Shown: piece by piece, positions 1-9,655 of the stretch
Position numbering within the stretch: position 1 is the stretch's first letter
Layout of the letters: the number at the start of each line of letters is the position of its first letter
Source of the DNA: Gracilariopsis chorda
Taxonomy: Eukaryota > Rhodophyta > Florideophyceae > Gracilariales > Gracilariaceae
Direction of reading: 5' to 3'
Length of the DNA stretch: 64,000 bases
Assembly: GCA_003194525.1 (NCBI GenBank)
Contig: NBIV01000040.1
Coordinates: 62,001-126,000 of the forward strand
Made by a program: the position numbers and the translations under genes
Notes under the pieces: generated by a model
Databases searched by the model: none
What the model saw: only the letters and a program-made list of their open reading frames with translations
What the model was told of the DNA's origin: nothing

Positions 1-3000
1 TCGACCAGCACTTTCGCAATCTCTTCCTTCACCCACTCACCACTAGATTCGCGGAATAACATGAGGATCACATTCCTGAAGTACATAGTGTGACTGTTGG
101 GGAAACGGAGTTGGTTTGTAAGTGCATTGAAAAGATGTGTTTGCCCCTCGAAGTCGAGTTGAGAAGTCAAGAAACGAATGATATCCGTAGAAGGCCTGTT
201 CAAGCTATCACGGTCACTGGAACCGGACGTAGCACTCTGGGCTAGATACACGATTAAAGAATTGAGTACGGTAAGATTGTAACTGGTCTGTCCCTTGTCA
301 CTAGTGAAGCGGATATACTTCACAAGATCAAGTGACATCCCTTGCCCACTGAACCTTCCACTCGATTTCAAGTACGTATCAATCACCCCTTTCATGCCAC
401 TACCCTGTAACGGAGTCACAAAATTCGATAGTATTAAGGGAGGATTCATCATTTCCGGCAGTCTCTTCACGTTCAGATCAGGGGCGAACGGATCAGGAAG
501 GCGCATTTGTTTCGGGAACGACGACAGAACTAAATTCCGAAGCTGAACGCAGCTACTAGGTATAACATTGCAGAAGTCCAGGTGATATGCGCACAAGAAC
601 TCTGGAAAGTCATGGAGTACAACTAACAACACTCTCAGCAACCCATTGTAAAGCGTTCGAACAACCATTGAGAGCGGTTCAGTAGAGTCTTTCAGATATC
701 CAGAGATGAAGTGAAGAAACGAAAGAAGCAAATGCCGAAACAAAGGCCAACCATTCACGTTCTTAACAGAAAGTAGACTCGGGAAGAATTCTTTGTTTGC
801 TAGGAGTTCTAGCCAGTAGAAAGCAAACCGGGGTATCCTTGACGGCGAACATAAGCTTAGGACGCCTACTAGTCCTCCTTGAACGGAAAGACTGTCAAGA
901 TTGACTTCCGCATCTTCACGTGTTAGGCTTCCAAGATCATGTACCCATCGGAACAGTCCGTCTTCCTTGTCATCTAGGAACTTTATAGCTTCTGCCTTCG
1001 AAGAAATGCCCTGAAGTTTATGGGAGAACGCTATAGACAACTGATCAACAGTCGGTTCAAAGTCATCTGTGCCACTCCGTTCCTTCACATTCGAGCCAAC
1101 TGAAAACTGAGCCATTATACCAGTTAGCATACGAAAATGTGCCCTCAGATCCCCTCTGCTGCATCGCTTTAGCATATCCTTCGCAACAGCGACGTAGAAA
1201 TGGGAGAGTAAATGCGCCCCCTTGATTTTCTTAGAAGCGGATCCAACTTTGTCCATATGACAGAGTGTGCTCAGCATACATATCAGACTCTCAACTGCCG
1301 TGTAGGGGGCCTCAATAATATCTGGTGATATTCCTGATTCACTTGCCCCAGACTCCAGAACCAGAGAAGTCGCCGTGGTCACGAGCTCCACAGCTACTCG
1401 GAAGAATTTCGCTACGGTGTCAGTTGTTGCCAAGAAACTTGCACGTGCCTGTTCCATGAAGTTCATAACCGCTTGGTCTAGAATTGATCGATTAACATCA
1501 GCAGTCAAGACTCGGTGCCACTCAAGAAGAACTTGCGCGACTACTTCCCTTGACCCCATGAGATCGGTATTTTCTGGCTCTTTTACATGTTTTGTTGAAG
1601 TCGTGTTTGTCTCAGTGTTTGTACTACCCGATCCGTTTGTTGCATCTGCTTTGTGAACGACGGTTCGTGCAGCGTCTACGAGTGCGAGAAGTTCATCTGC
1701 GGACATAGACGTATTCGCGGTGTTTTGCTTCCGTGCGACTTTCAAAATACCTTCAAGTGTTAAATAAAAGTCACCTGCAGTAGCCAATGGCTCCTCAATA
1801 ACTGCTTTCCGTACAAGAGAACAAGCAAAATCCAGTGCTGTCACGTTTCTACCATTGTCTATAGCTTTTGCAAGAATCTCATCATAGCTGGTCTTGCTGA
1901 GTAGAGAGCCAGGTCTGAGGAGTGCCAAAATACATTCTAGATTGAGCTTTCTCCGTTCTTCAGAAAACGCCAACCAGGTAGCAAGCTCCTTCGACAATCT
2001 CCGACAAGATTCACGAAGACCTTCCAAAATGAGGACATGAGCTTCACGATACATATTAGAATCCCCTTCGAAAAGGCGCTTAAATACCTTTTGGGCGACC
2101 GCCATACCAGCTTCATCGGCTGTGATAGAAAGCTTCACAGCCGCTGGAATTTGAATCCATAGCATATGAATATCATGATCTGCAGGCAGATCGGCAAGTC
2201 TTATGTCACTGTTACTAGAAGAAGATATTACCGCTCCAATTTCCGAAACAAGTTGAGGATAAATAGAGTTAAATCGCTCCAGTACTTCTTGGGTTGAGAG
2301 TTCAACTTCTCCTGAAACAGAGGACATGTTATTTTGCTGATTGGGATGCTGTCCGGAACCGTACCCATTGACGCTGGCTGGACCGCATGCTTGAAAGAGG
2401 AGAGCCGAAAGAGCCGCCGAGGGTGCCAAGCGCGGACGCGGCGTAGCAATCAACAGTAGTGGCTTTGTGGGGTGCTCCACAGCTGAAGTCGTTGCAGGTA
2501 CCCTTCTCCCTGAAACCGAAGGATTCGACGGCACTTCGGCTCTTGTTTGTGAGGAGCCAAGTACTCTGGGAGCAGGGCGATTCGAAGAGACTCGATGAGA
2601 CGCTCTCGTGTCCTGATTAGCCGTACCAGATCTTTGCTCAGGTATGAAATGGCCTGAAGAGACAGAGCTGGATTGATGAAAACCGGTAACGCCTGGCGTA
2701 ACATCGGCAGAGTTAGATAACGGTGGTTGACTGGCCGTAGGATATGGCTGGGAAGTAGATGCCGGTGTAGCAAATTGTGATCCTACACCCGTCCGATGAA
2801 TTCTCGAGAATTCATTATACACTGAATACAAGTCTGGTCCCGGGATCATACCATAGGTGTACGCAGAACTTGATTGCCGTCTGTTGGCAAACGCAGACCC
2901 AATCTTTTCGTTTAAGTCCCGTGCTGCTCTTTCCTTCGCATGACGCTCGATAACGGCGCAACCAATGTCAAGGTTAGCATTGCAAATCACTTGCGCTGTT

Positions 3001-6000
3001 TGTTCTATCATGTTCTGGTCCGCAACGACACTGGGACCCAAAACCGTACGAAGCTGGTTTCCCATAGATACCCTTAATGGTTCTTTGGACGTGACCAAAG
3101 CCAAAGAGCCTGCTAGCTGTTGCACCATTTGCATTGCTGCTCTCCTGACTTTGCCAAGATCATGCTCATTGGCAAAGTCCTTTGATGTGAGCTCCTTCGT
3201 CGTCAAGTATGCGATAGCGCAACTCCTCTCGACGACAGGTTGAATGATTTCCCTAATTGCGCGACCAATCGCTATTGGAATCAGTCGTTTCAAGTTCGGA
3301 GAAGACTCCAGCAGGCCCAACGAAGGACTGACAGTCACCAGCTGCGAAAGGTTAGGTACAAGCATTTCCGGAGCACCAGCAGAACTCTCAGCCCTATGAG
3401 ATGAACTTGTTGGCACCGTCCCAATACCCATTGTACTCTGTGTGTTCTGCGGGTGCAATGGATTCCTCTGACCTTGCGAGGACCCGACCATACTGGAAGA
3501 AATCGATGCGCTCTGCAGCATATTTGAGATTTCCCCGACAGAGTCATGCGCTAGTGCACCTATGTTGGCTGAAAGAAGATTATGGTTCATGTTCAAACGA
3601 CCACCAGAAGCACTTGGGCCAGCAGGCAGCGGCTTCGACAAAGACGGCAGACCATTGCGCTGTTCGGAGAGCGTAAAGACGGGTGCAGCCGATCTTGAGC
3701 CAACGGCTCCTGCAGTGTACCCACGCCTGACTTCGGGAGAAGACGATGCAGTGGCTGTTGGAGATGTTTGTGGTGGTGACGCACTTGTTTTCTTCGTCGC
3801 GAAATCTGGATTCTGAGTCTTGTCAGGAGTGGGTCGTGACCTCAGAAGATCTGATGGCACAATTCTATTCACGTCAATACCAATCTGCTTTGACAGTATC
3901 TGCAATTCGAACTTCATGTTCAACTTCAAGTCTTCGAGGGAGTATATTTCTTTCATTAAGCTTAGCACGCCTCGTACCCACGGATTAGTAGGCTTAAAGA
4001 TCTTGGAATCTCGACATGCTTCTAATACTTTTGCAACGAAAGGAATCACCGTTGTAAGTCTTCCGTTCGAGTACGCGTTTAGAAGGGCTTCTTTCAGATT
4101 TAGTTCACGACGGAGAATAGGTTTGTTTCTGGCCAGCGTAAGGGACCCTATCCAACTTCCAAGGCTCTTCAAAATTCCTCGGTCTGCCGACGTTTTTGAC
4201 CTATCAACAGCCAGCAAAACATTAACTCGCTTGTAGGTCGTTCGGCAAACTAGAGGAAGCAAAGACGTAGTCTTTTCCGACATCCTCTCCAATAAGTCGA
4301 TGTAGAGATTATGGAAGTTCGCTTCCGATGACGCGCGTTTCACAACAATGTAGACCGCAAAGAAATCGAAGAATTCGGGCTTGAGTATCGCTAGCATCTC
4401 CATTACTTTCTCGTCCATCATTGCTTGAGACAAGTTGTTGAAAATGAACTTCATTTTGTCCTGGGTGATTTCGTCGGGTACAATTACTAGACTTGCTTCG
4501 TCAGCAGAGAGACCAAGAAGGTTCGATAAATCCAAAGGAGAGAGTCCAAGTGAACCATCAACTCCCCCCGTTGGAGATGACCTCAATGGCGTAGAAGAAA
4601 CACTTCTTCGTTTCAGCGGAGTAGTGCTCGCAGAAAGAGGAGGAGACTCAACAAGTTTGCCAACAGCGTCAGCATCTGCTGCAGGATCTCGGAAGGATGA
4701 CACAGTGGGAACTCCTCCCTCAGTTGAGTGGATTGGTTCATTAATTGTTTGCCTGTCCATTTCTGCAAGGCCTATCTTCTTTTCAGCAGCACTGGGAATC
4801 ACAGCTCCATTGATATCGAGAGCTTGTTGAACCTCACCGATAAGTCCTGGTGCAATTTCTTTTAGCCTCGGCAGCTCCAGAATATGAGAACAGAACTGAG
4901 GCCACTCATAGCAACGAGCCTTAAAGCGTTCTAAAGCGCATAAGCCAAACTTAGTGAATCTCCCAACTGGATGTGGAGCAGGTTCGACGGTTCTTAGGGC
5001 ATCTAGCACACAACGAACTGCAAGGCCGAGTAGCCCGCCCGCAATAAGACCATACTGAATTATAGATCCAAACACAACCCCAGTTATCTTCAGCTGACGA
5101 TCAGGATAATCTTTGAAGAATCTATACTCGTCAAAAAGCGTATGCAGCATACAATTGAATACCTGAATATCTTGTTCAACGTTGGCCGCTTTCATACGTC
5201 GCAGAATGTCGACAGCCTGATCTGGCAAAAGTTCACCTTGGTACAGCTTCTGAAAGAAAACATCGGTTTCTTTCTCTATGGACGGAGGGAATGCAGTCGA
5301 AGCACCACTTGAACCAGGTGCTGTTGGAAGTAACATCGCCGCCGCAGTTGAAGCGGCGTCGGACTGATTTGATGGTGCCACAGCGGGAATTTCGCTTCCC
5401 AGAGCAACTTTAGCATTCCCAATATCAGATGACGGAGCCAAGTCAGATATTCTCGGATCAAGTCGCCCGAACACTTCGTAAACGTCCTGAACACCTTCAA
5501 CAAATTCCTTGCCTTGGTTCGCGTGGGAGCGTCTAGCCCAATTAATAAGACATCGAAGAATGATGCGTACAGCATCAACTGACAGCTGTCTGGATGCGTT
5601 GGGTTCAAGACGAGCTTTGTGCGCAATGCAAACAACAACGCGTGATGCAGCCTGAGCTCCTCGAGTGGTAAGAAACTCCATCAACCAACTTTCAAACTTG
5701 AGCACGTTTTCTTGATATGCCAGCATGGCGAGTTCCAGAGAGAAGTCCACCGACATGTTACTAGCAAGTAAATCTGGCAGGATTTGCATATCTAAACTTA
5801 TAGATAGCGCAGTCCGTAATGTTGTCGGGTCTTTTTTCCACATACTCACAATTCCCGCTTGAACAAGCGTAGGTGAAACATTCCACATCTGTCTTAAAGG
5901 TCGCTCTGAGGTTGGAAATACCGCGAACAGAGGGGCAAGCAGGGTCACTGTCAACTTCTGCTGGAGAGCATTGTTGTTTTGAGGCTTCGCACATGCGAGG

Positions 6001-6932
6001 GACAGCAGCACCGCATTTGAATTCTCCTTGACTGCGTATTGGAGAAGATCACGGGCATCTAATTCCACAAGCTTCTGAATCAGCATGACGCGGGAGTAAG
6101 GAGAAATTACGTCTTCGGCGGTCGCACCTTCAAAAAACTCCAAAACATCCCAGTTCACACATTCTGGTGAAGCCAAAGCATGTGAAATTATACACAGTTG
6201 TGCAGGAGGGTACCGCCACGAATCAAGGATGCAGTCTGCTGGAAGAAGAGTTCCACCAGTGCCAGCCATGTATGCTTTGGCAATCTCGACGAAGGCCGCC
6301 TGAGTTAACTGCGTTTCCAGACCATCGACATCAAGGGAATGAATTACTAAGCGCCAGTCAAGAGGAGCATTAAACTGCACAGCTATTGACGATACTGCTT
6401 GAACTAAGACATCAGCACGCCATTCAGTAGCCGAAGCTGAAGTGGTGGCAACAGCTTGTTGTACAATTGGGTCTATTGAAGAATTCTCAGGATCGCCGCA
6501 GAATAATGCGAAGAGGTGAAACATGCTGTGACTGTCGACTGTTAAATTTTCAGACGGCACATGGGTCGTCAGAAAAAGCAAGGCTGAGGCAACAGCGGCC
6601 TCGGAAGGTCGGCCGAAATGGGCAAGCGTCCTCGCAAGAGTGGCCATATTTGTGGGCGCCGTAGCCTCCGGACCAAGGTCCCGTAGGAGGCGTTGCAGCG
6701 GAAGCAAAGGAGATGGCCGGAAGGAACCAATTGTGGGGATAGAAACGGACTCCTCCGCAGGAGAAATCCGCTGAAAGTTTTGGCTATTTCGAAGGCGGTG
6801 CGGAATTGAATCCGAAGGCAAAAAGGGCGGCAAAGCGCAGTCCCGTGGTGGTCGCGTCGGGAAAGGCGTTCCCGCCGGCTCGTCAGAGGAAGAGTCGTCT
6901 GCGGCGGCGAGTAGGCGGGACAGCGATACCAT
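1..6932 (-). CDS. NOT1: CCR4-NOT complex scaffold subunit NOT1 (3' end outside window)
   Basis: NOT1 is the scaffold of the CCR4-NOT deadenylase, holding the CAF1/CCR4 nucleases, CAF40 and the NOT2/NOT3 module for mRNA decay and translational control in the cytoplasm. One uninterrupted minus-strand frame of about 2,310 codons starts at the ATG at 6932 (an in-frame stop lies near 6981) and is still open at base 1. Seen in order: HEAT-like N-terminal region; a TTP-binding-type helical block at about residues 555-690 (VFNCMLHTLFDEYRFF); the MIF4G/CAF1-binding domain at about 815-1035 (FIFNNLSQAMM, LARNKPIL, PFVAKVLEACR); a Ser-rich linker; the DUF3819/CAF40-binding block at about 1208-1345; and the C-terminal NOT1 domain from about 2020 (IPRFAFYWLELL, KQMRLPDPFAPDLNV). 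By family length only some tens of residues are missing at the left edge. The N terminus appears roughly 350 residues shorter than human CNOT1. No intron is visible. Identification is very secure; the start is less so. Confidence 0.96.
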   Translation of the reverse strand, partial: MVSLSRLLAAADDSSSDEPAGTPFPTRPPRDCALPPFLPSDSIPHRLRNSQNFQRISPAEESVSIPTIGSFRPSPLLPLQRLLRDLGPEATAPTNMATLARTLAHFGRPSEAAVASALLFLTTHVPSENLTVDSHSMFHLFALFCGDPENSSIDPIVQQAVATTSASATEWRADVLVQAVSSIAVQFNAPLDWRLVIHSLDVDGLETQLTQAAFVEIAKAYMAGTGGTLLPADCILDSWRYPPAQLCIISHALASPECVNWDVLEFFEGATAEDVISPYSRVMLIQKLVELDARDLLQYAVKENSNAVLLSLACAKPQNNNALQQKLTVTLLAPLFAVFPTSERPLRQMWNVSPTLVQAGIVSMWKKDPTTLRTALSISLDMQILPDLLASNMSVDFSLELAMLAYQENVLKFESWLMEFLTTRGAQAASRVVVCIAHKARLEPNASRQLSVDAVRIILRCLINWARRSHANQGKEFVEGVQDVYEVFGRLDPRISDLAPSSDIGNAKVALGSEIPAVAPSNQSDAASTAAAMLLPTAPGSSGASTAFPPSIEKETDVFFQKLYQGELLPDQAVDILRRMKAANVEQDIQVFNCMLHTLFDEYRFFKDYPDRQLKITGVVFGSIIQYGLIAGGLLGLAVRCVLDALRTVEPAPHPVGRFTKFGLCALERFKARCYEWPQFCSHILELPRLKEIAPGLIGEVQQALDINGAVIPSAAEKKIGLAEMDRQTINEPIHSTEGGVPTVSSFRDPAADADAVGKLVESPPLSASTTPLKRRSVSSTPLRSSPTGGVDGSLGLSPLDLSNLLGLSADEASLVIVPDEITQDKMKFIFNNLSQAMMDEKVMEMLAILKPEFFDFFAVYIVVKRASSEANFHNLYIDLLERMSEKTTSLLPLVCRTTYKRVNVLLAVDRSKTSADRGILKSLGSWIGSLTLARNKPILRRELNLKEALLNAYSNGRLTTVIPFVAKVLEACRDSKIFKPTNPWVRGVLSLMKEIYSLEDLKLNMKFELQILSKQIGIDVNRIVPSDLLRSRPTPDKTQNPDFATKKTSASPPQTSPTATASSSPEVRRGYTAGAVGSRSAAPVFTLSEQRNGLPSLSKPLPAGPSASGGRLNMNHNLLSANIGALAHDSVGEISNMLQSASISSSMVGSSQGQRNPLHPQNTQSTMGIGTVPTSSSHRAESSAGAPEMLVPNLSQLVTVSPSLGLLESSPNLKRLIPIAIGRAIREIIQPVVERSCAIAYLTTKELTSKDFANEHDLGKVRRAAMQMVQQLAGSLALVTSKEPLRVSMGNQLRTVLGPSVVADQNMIEQTAQVICNANLDIGCAVIERHAKERAARDLNEKIGSAFANRRQSSSAYTYGMIPGPDLYSVYNEFSRIHRTGVGSQFATPASTSQPYPTASQPPLSNSADVTPGVTGFHQSSSVSSGHFIPEQRSGTANQDTRASHRVSSNRPAPRVLGSSQTRAEVPSNPSVSGRRVPATTSAVEHPTKPLLLIATPRPRLAPSAALSALLFQACGPASVNGYGSGQHPNQQNNMSSVSGEVELSTQEVLERFNSIYPQLVSEIGAVISSSSNSDIRLADLPADHDIHMLWIQIPAAVKLSITADEAGMAVAQKVFKRLFEGDSNMYREAHVLILEGLRESCRRLSKELATWLAFSEERRKLNLECILALLRPGSLLSKTSYDEILAKAIDNGRNVTALDFACSLVRKAVIEEPLATAGDFYLTLEGILKVARKQNTANTSMSADELLALVDAARTVVHKADATNGSGSTNTETNTTSTKHVKEPENTDLMGSREVVAQVLLEWHRVLTADVNRSILDQAVMNFMEQARASFLATTDTVAKFFRVAVELVTTATSLVLESGASESGISPDIIEAPYTAVESLICMLSTLCHMDKVGSASKKIKGAHLLSHFYVAVAKDMLKRCSRGDLRAHFRMLTGIMAQFSVGSNVKERSGTDDFEPTVDQLSIAFSHKLQGISSKAEAIKFLDDKEDGLFRWVHDLGSLTREDAEVNLDSLSVQGGLVGVLSLCSPSRIPRFAFYWLELLANKEFFPSLLSVKNVNGWPLFRHLLLSFLHFISGYLKDSTEPLSMVVRTLYNGLLRVLLVVLHDFPEFLCAYHLDFCNVIPSSCVQLRNLVLSSFPKQMRLPDPFAPDLNVKRLPEMMNPPLILSNFVTPLQGSGMKGVIDTYLKSSGRFSGQGMSLDLVKYIRFTSDKGQTSYNLTVLNSLIVYLAQSATSGSSDRDSLNRPSTDIIRFLTSQLDFEGQTHLFNALTNQLRFPNSHTMYFRNVILMLFRESSGEWVKEEIAKVLV

Positions 6933-7952
6933 GCGCAAGTTTTCGAACAAAATCGCCTGAAGCGCGACTTTAGCGTCTGCCCGCTACTTCGAATCCGTAA
7001 AGCTGTCAAGATCGTTCTCCGATACCGGGCTGGATTTGAGTTCGCTTCTTGATATTTGGTTTGTTCTGCGTGCCCAACGCAAAGATTCTTTTGCGGAGAA
7101 CGGGAGCATGTGCCCTCAAACCGGGACTTGCAGAGAAAATTTAGGTTCTTGGAAACGCCGTCGATGTGGAAGGGGAACACAGATTAGATTACAGATCAAG
7201 CATGAACTTCGTGCGGACAGCTGTACAGCATTCTTCAGGCTACCTCGTCGACCCGTACGACAAGGTTCTGAAGTAGCACCGAAGTGATGGTAGGCTACCA
7301 AGGGTATTTTGTACCATTGACGTCCCACATTAGCATGACACTGGGACGCTGCACACGTGTTCTGAGAGATGAGTGCTATGACCTTGATGTCCGTGACGAG
7401 AGCGCTGAGGAACAAGGCCGCCACGGGCAAGTGAACAACTTCAGTTCCCCGTTGTACCAAAAAAAAATAGCGCCGAAGCCCTGTGAAATTCAAAGCTGCC
7501 AGCATGTCATGTCACGTCATCACGTAACCCATTCTTTCCATGCATTGGTTCTTGGTAAGAACTTCTTACGTAGTTAGACGTTGGTCAGCAACACATCCGA
7601 TCTGGTTGGCATTGGTATGCAAGTTCCCAGACTGTGATTTTCCGAGAGGATCTCCCTACGGTCGTTTCACTGCTTCGCCCAGTCGTCCAGGTCTCGAACA
7701 GTTTCCCCTTTCCACCCTACACAACTATCATTACAGAATATTCGAAGGTATCTAGTGTCGGGGCTATCTCAACACTATCCCATCACAAGAAAAGCGAATG
7801 CTACAGCATTTGGGAAGAATTTCTTCTGGTGAAATTTCCATTACAGAGCTTTGTTCCAGTCCTCTCATAGAACTCGTTTTTTCCCACCAAAAGCAACATT
7901 TCTGGTTAACTATCGTGATTTGGTTCGATTCTTCGCCCTGAAGCATTTCGAT
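6933..7952. promoter_or_regulatory. Divergent spacer between NOT1 and the O-mannosyltransferase gene
   Basis: About 1 kb separates two genes transcribed away from each other, so both promoters must lie here. No convincing coding frame is seen; the open frames present are short and out of register with either gene. A CRE/bZIP-like patch with an ACGTCA core next to TCACGTAA lies around 7508-7528, which is suggestive only. No TATA box was assigned. Confidence 0.4.
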
Positions 7953-9655
7953 ATGGCCAGTTTGCGATCGCGACGCTCACGGCCCAATGCGCAGCTTTCA
8001 GACTCCGAAAGGCTGGTCCCATCCAAAGAAAAGAAACTCACGGGGGTAGTTCAAAAGGCAAGGTTATACCCACAGAACGACAGCTACGCGATTGCTGTGT
8101 TTACCATACTTGCCATATTTAGCAGGTTCTATCGGATTTCAACCCCTCCAGCGTAAGCTACATCATCCCGAAACCTCGATGTAACCCTGCAATTCATTTT
8201 GGTCCCGCTGCTTGACTCCTAACGACTCGTGTTTCCAAACTACGGCTCTCAAGTGTCGTCTTCGATGAACTACATTTTTCAAAGTTTGTTGACCGACTTC
8301 TAACTGGCACATGTAAGTAATGAAGTGCGTACCTCACGAATTCAAAGAAAAAGGTTATCTGACACTCTTCGACAGGGTTCTTTGATATTCATCCTCCTTT
8401 AGGAAAACTTATACTCGCATATGGTAGCTACATTCTGGGCTACCGCCCGGATCCCACCTTTGTTATAGAGAAGATTGGCAACCCATACCCAAAGAGTGTG
8501 AAATATGTTCTTGTTCGTTCAATATCTGCGGCGTTCGGTGTTTGTACTGTTCCAATGACATATGTCATATCGCGAAACTTATCCATTTCCCGCGCGAGCA
8601 GTATCCTCGCTACTTCTTCAGTTTTATTTGACTTTCTGGGACTAATTGAAGGAAGGTTGATCCTTATGGATTCACAACTGCTCTTCTTCTGTCAAGTGGC
8701 TCTTTTGTGTGCGTTACAATTATGGAAAACAGAGCCACGGTCTGCAAAACGTTGGATTTGGTTGACACTCACAGGACTTTCAGCAGGTGCAGCACTCTCT
8801 ATCAAACACACAGCCCTTGCTACACCAGGAGTCATAGCAGTAGTATCCTTTTTTGGTTTACATTTCTTGAAAACCCCGCTAACCCTTGTTGAATGTCTTT
8901 ATGCGGGATCGTGTGGGCTAGCTTTATACGCGTCAACGTTCTACTTCATGTTCAACCTCCTGTGGAAGACGGGTGGAAAATATGATAGGTTCATGCCGCC
9001 GCATTTTCGCCGTACGCTTATTGGTGCCGCGGAGTATGATCCTGCAGCGAAGCGAGTTTCATTTCTGAGGTTGTTCTGGTACCTTAATCGAAGGATGGTG
9101 CAAAGCAACGCAAACATCAAGAAACGACACACCTGGGAATCAGATTGGTATCATTGGATCGTGAATTGGCGCGGTGTATTGTATTTTCTGCACAAGGAGG
9201 CGAGAAATAATACCACCATCAGGACGCAAGTTTACCTTCTTGGAAATCCTGTGATCATCTATCTCACACTTTTGTGTGTGGTATCGTTCATGATGTTACT
9301 AGTGTTGTATGCGAGGTACCGCGATCATGTGCAGAAGCGTAAGATGTATCGTAAACTCGAACAAATAGGATACAACGGAGCATTTCTTCTGTCGGGTTGG
9401 CTGTGCAACCTGCTGCCTTACATCCTGGTTGACCGGGCGGCATTCATATATCACTACATTCCAGGTCTGTTCTATGGCCAGCTCCTTGCCGGGCTAATGC
9501 TTGACATGGTTCCACACGGTGTACGCATTTATCTGGTAATGATGCTTATTGTCTGCATGTTCAGCTCGTTTATCTATTGGTCTCCATGGATTTATGCTGT
9601 TCCGCTTCCTAACGAACTGCATGTAGAACGGAGATGGTTGCCGAAATGGACCTGA
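7953..9655 (+). CDS. Protein O-mannosyltransferase (GT39/PMT family), 3 exons, no MIR domain
   Basis: PMTs are ER multipass enzymes that transfer mannose from dolichyl-phosphate-mannose to Ser/Thr of secretory proteins. Exons inferred: 7953-8152, 8254-8312 and 8376-9655, joined by GT-AG introns of 101 and 63 bp; phases fit and give 512 residues. Across the junctions one reads the hallmark lumenal loop: VVFDELHFSKF (the catalytic Asp-Glu pair) followed by FFDIHPPLGKL. The rest is strongly hydrophobic, with many membrane segments (PMT_2 part), then a SDWYHW..NWRGV.YFL block, QVYLLGNP and the four-helix C-terminal part ending in a cytosolic-type RRWLPKWT. Eukaryotic PMTs usually have about 750-900 residues with a lumenal MIR domain between the two membrane halves; here that stretch is only about 60 residues and no MIR repeat is seen, as in bacterial PMTs. 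An upstream in-frame ATG at 7851 is an alternative start. Confidence 0.9.

Noticed and set aside
7036-7577. Short ORFs in the NOT1/O-mannosyltransferase spacer
   Set aside because: They overlap on both strands and none continues NOT1 in frame with plausible splice sites.
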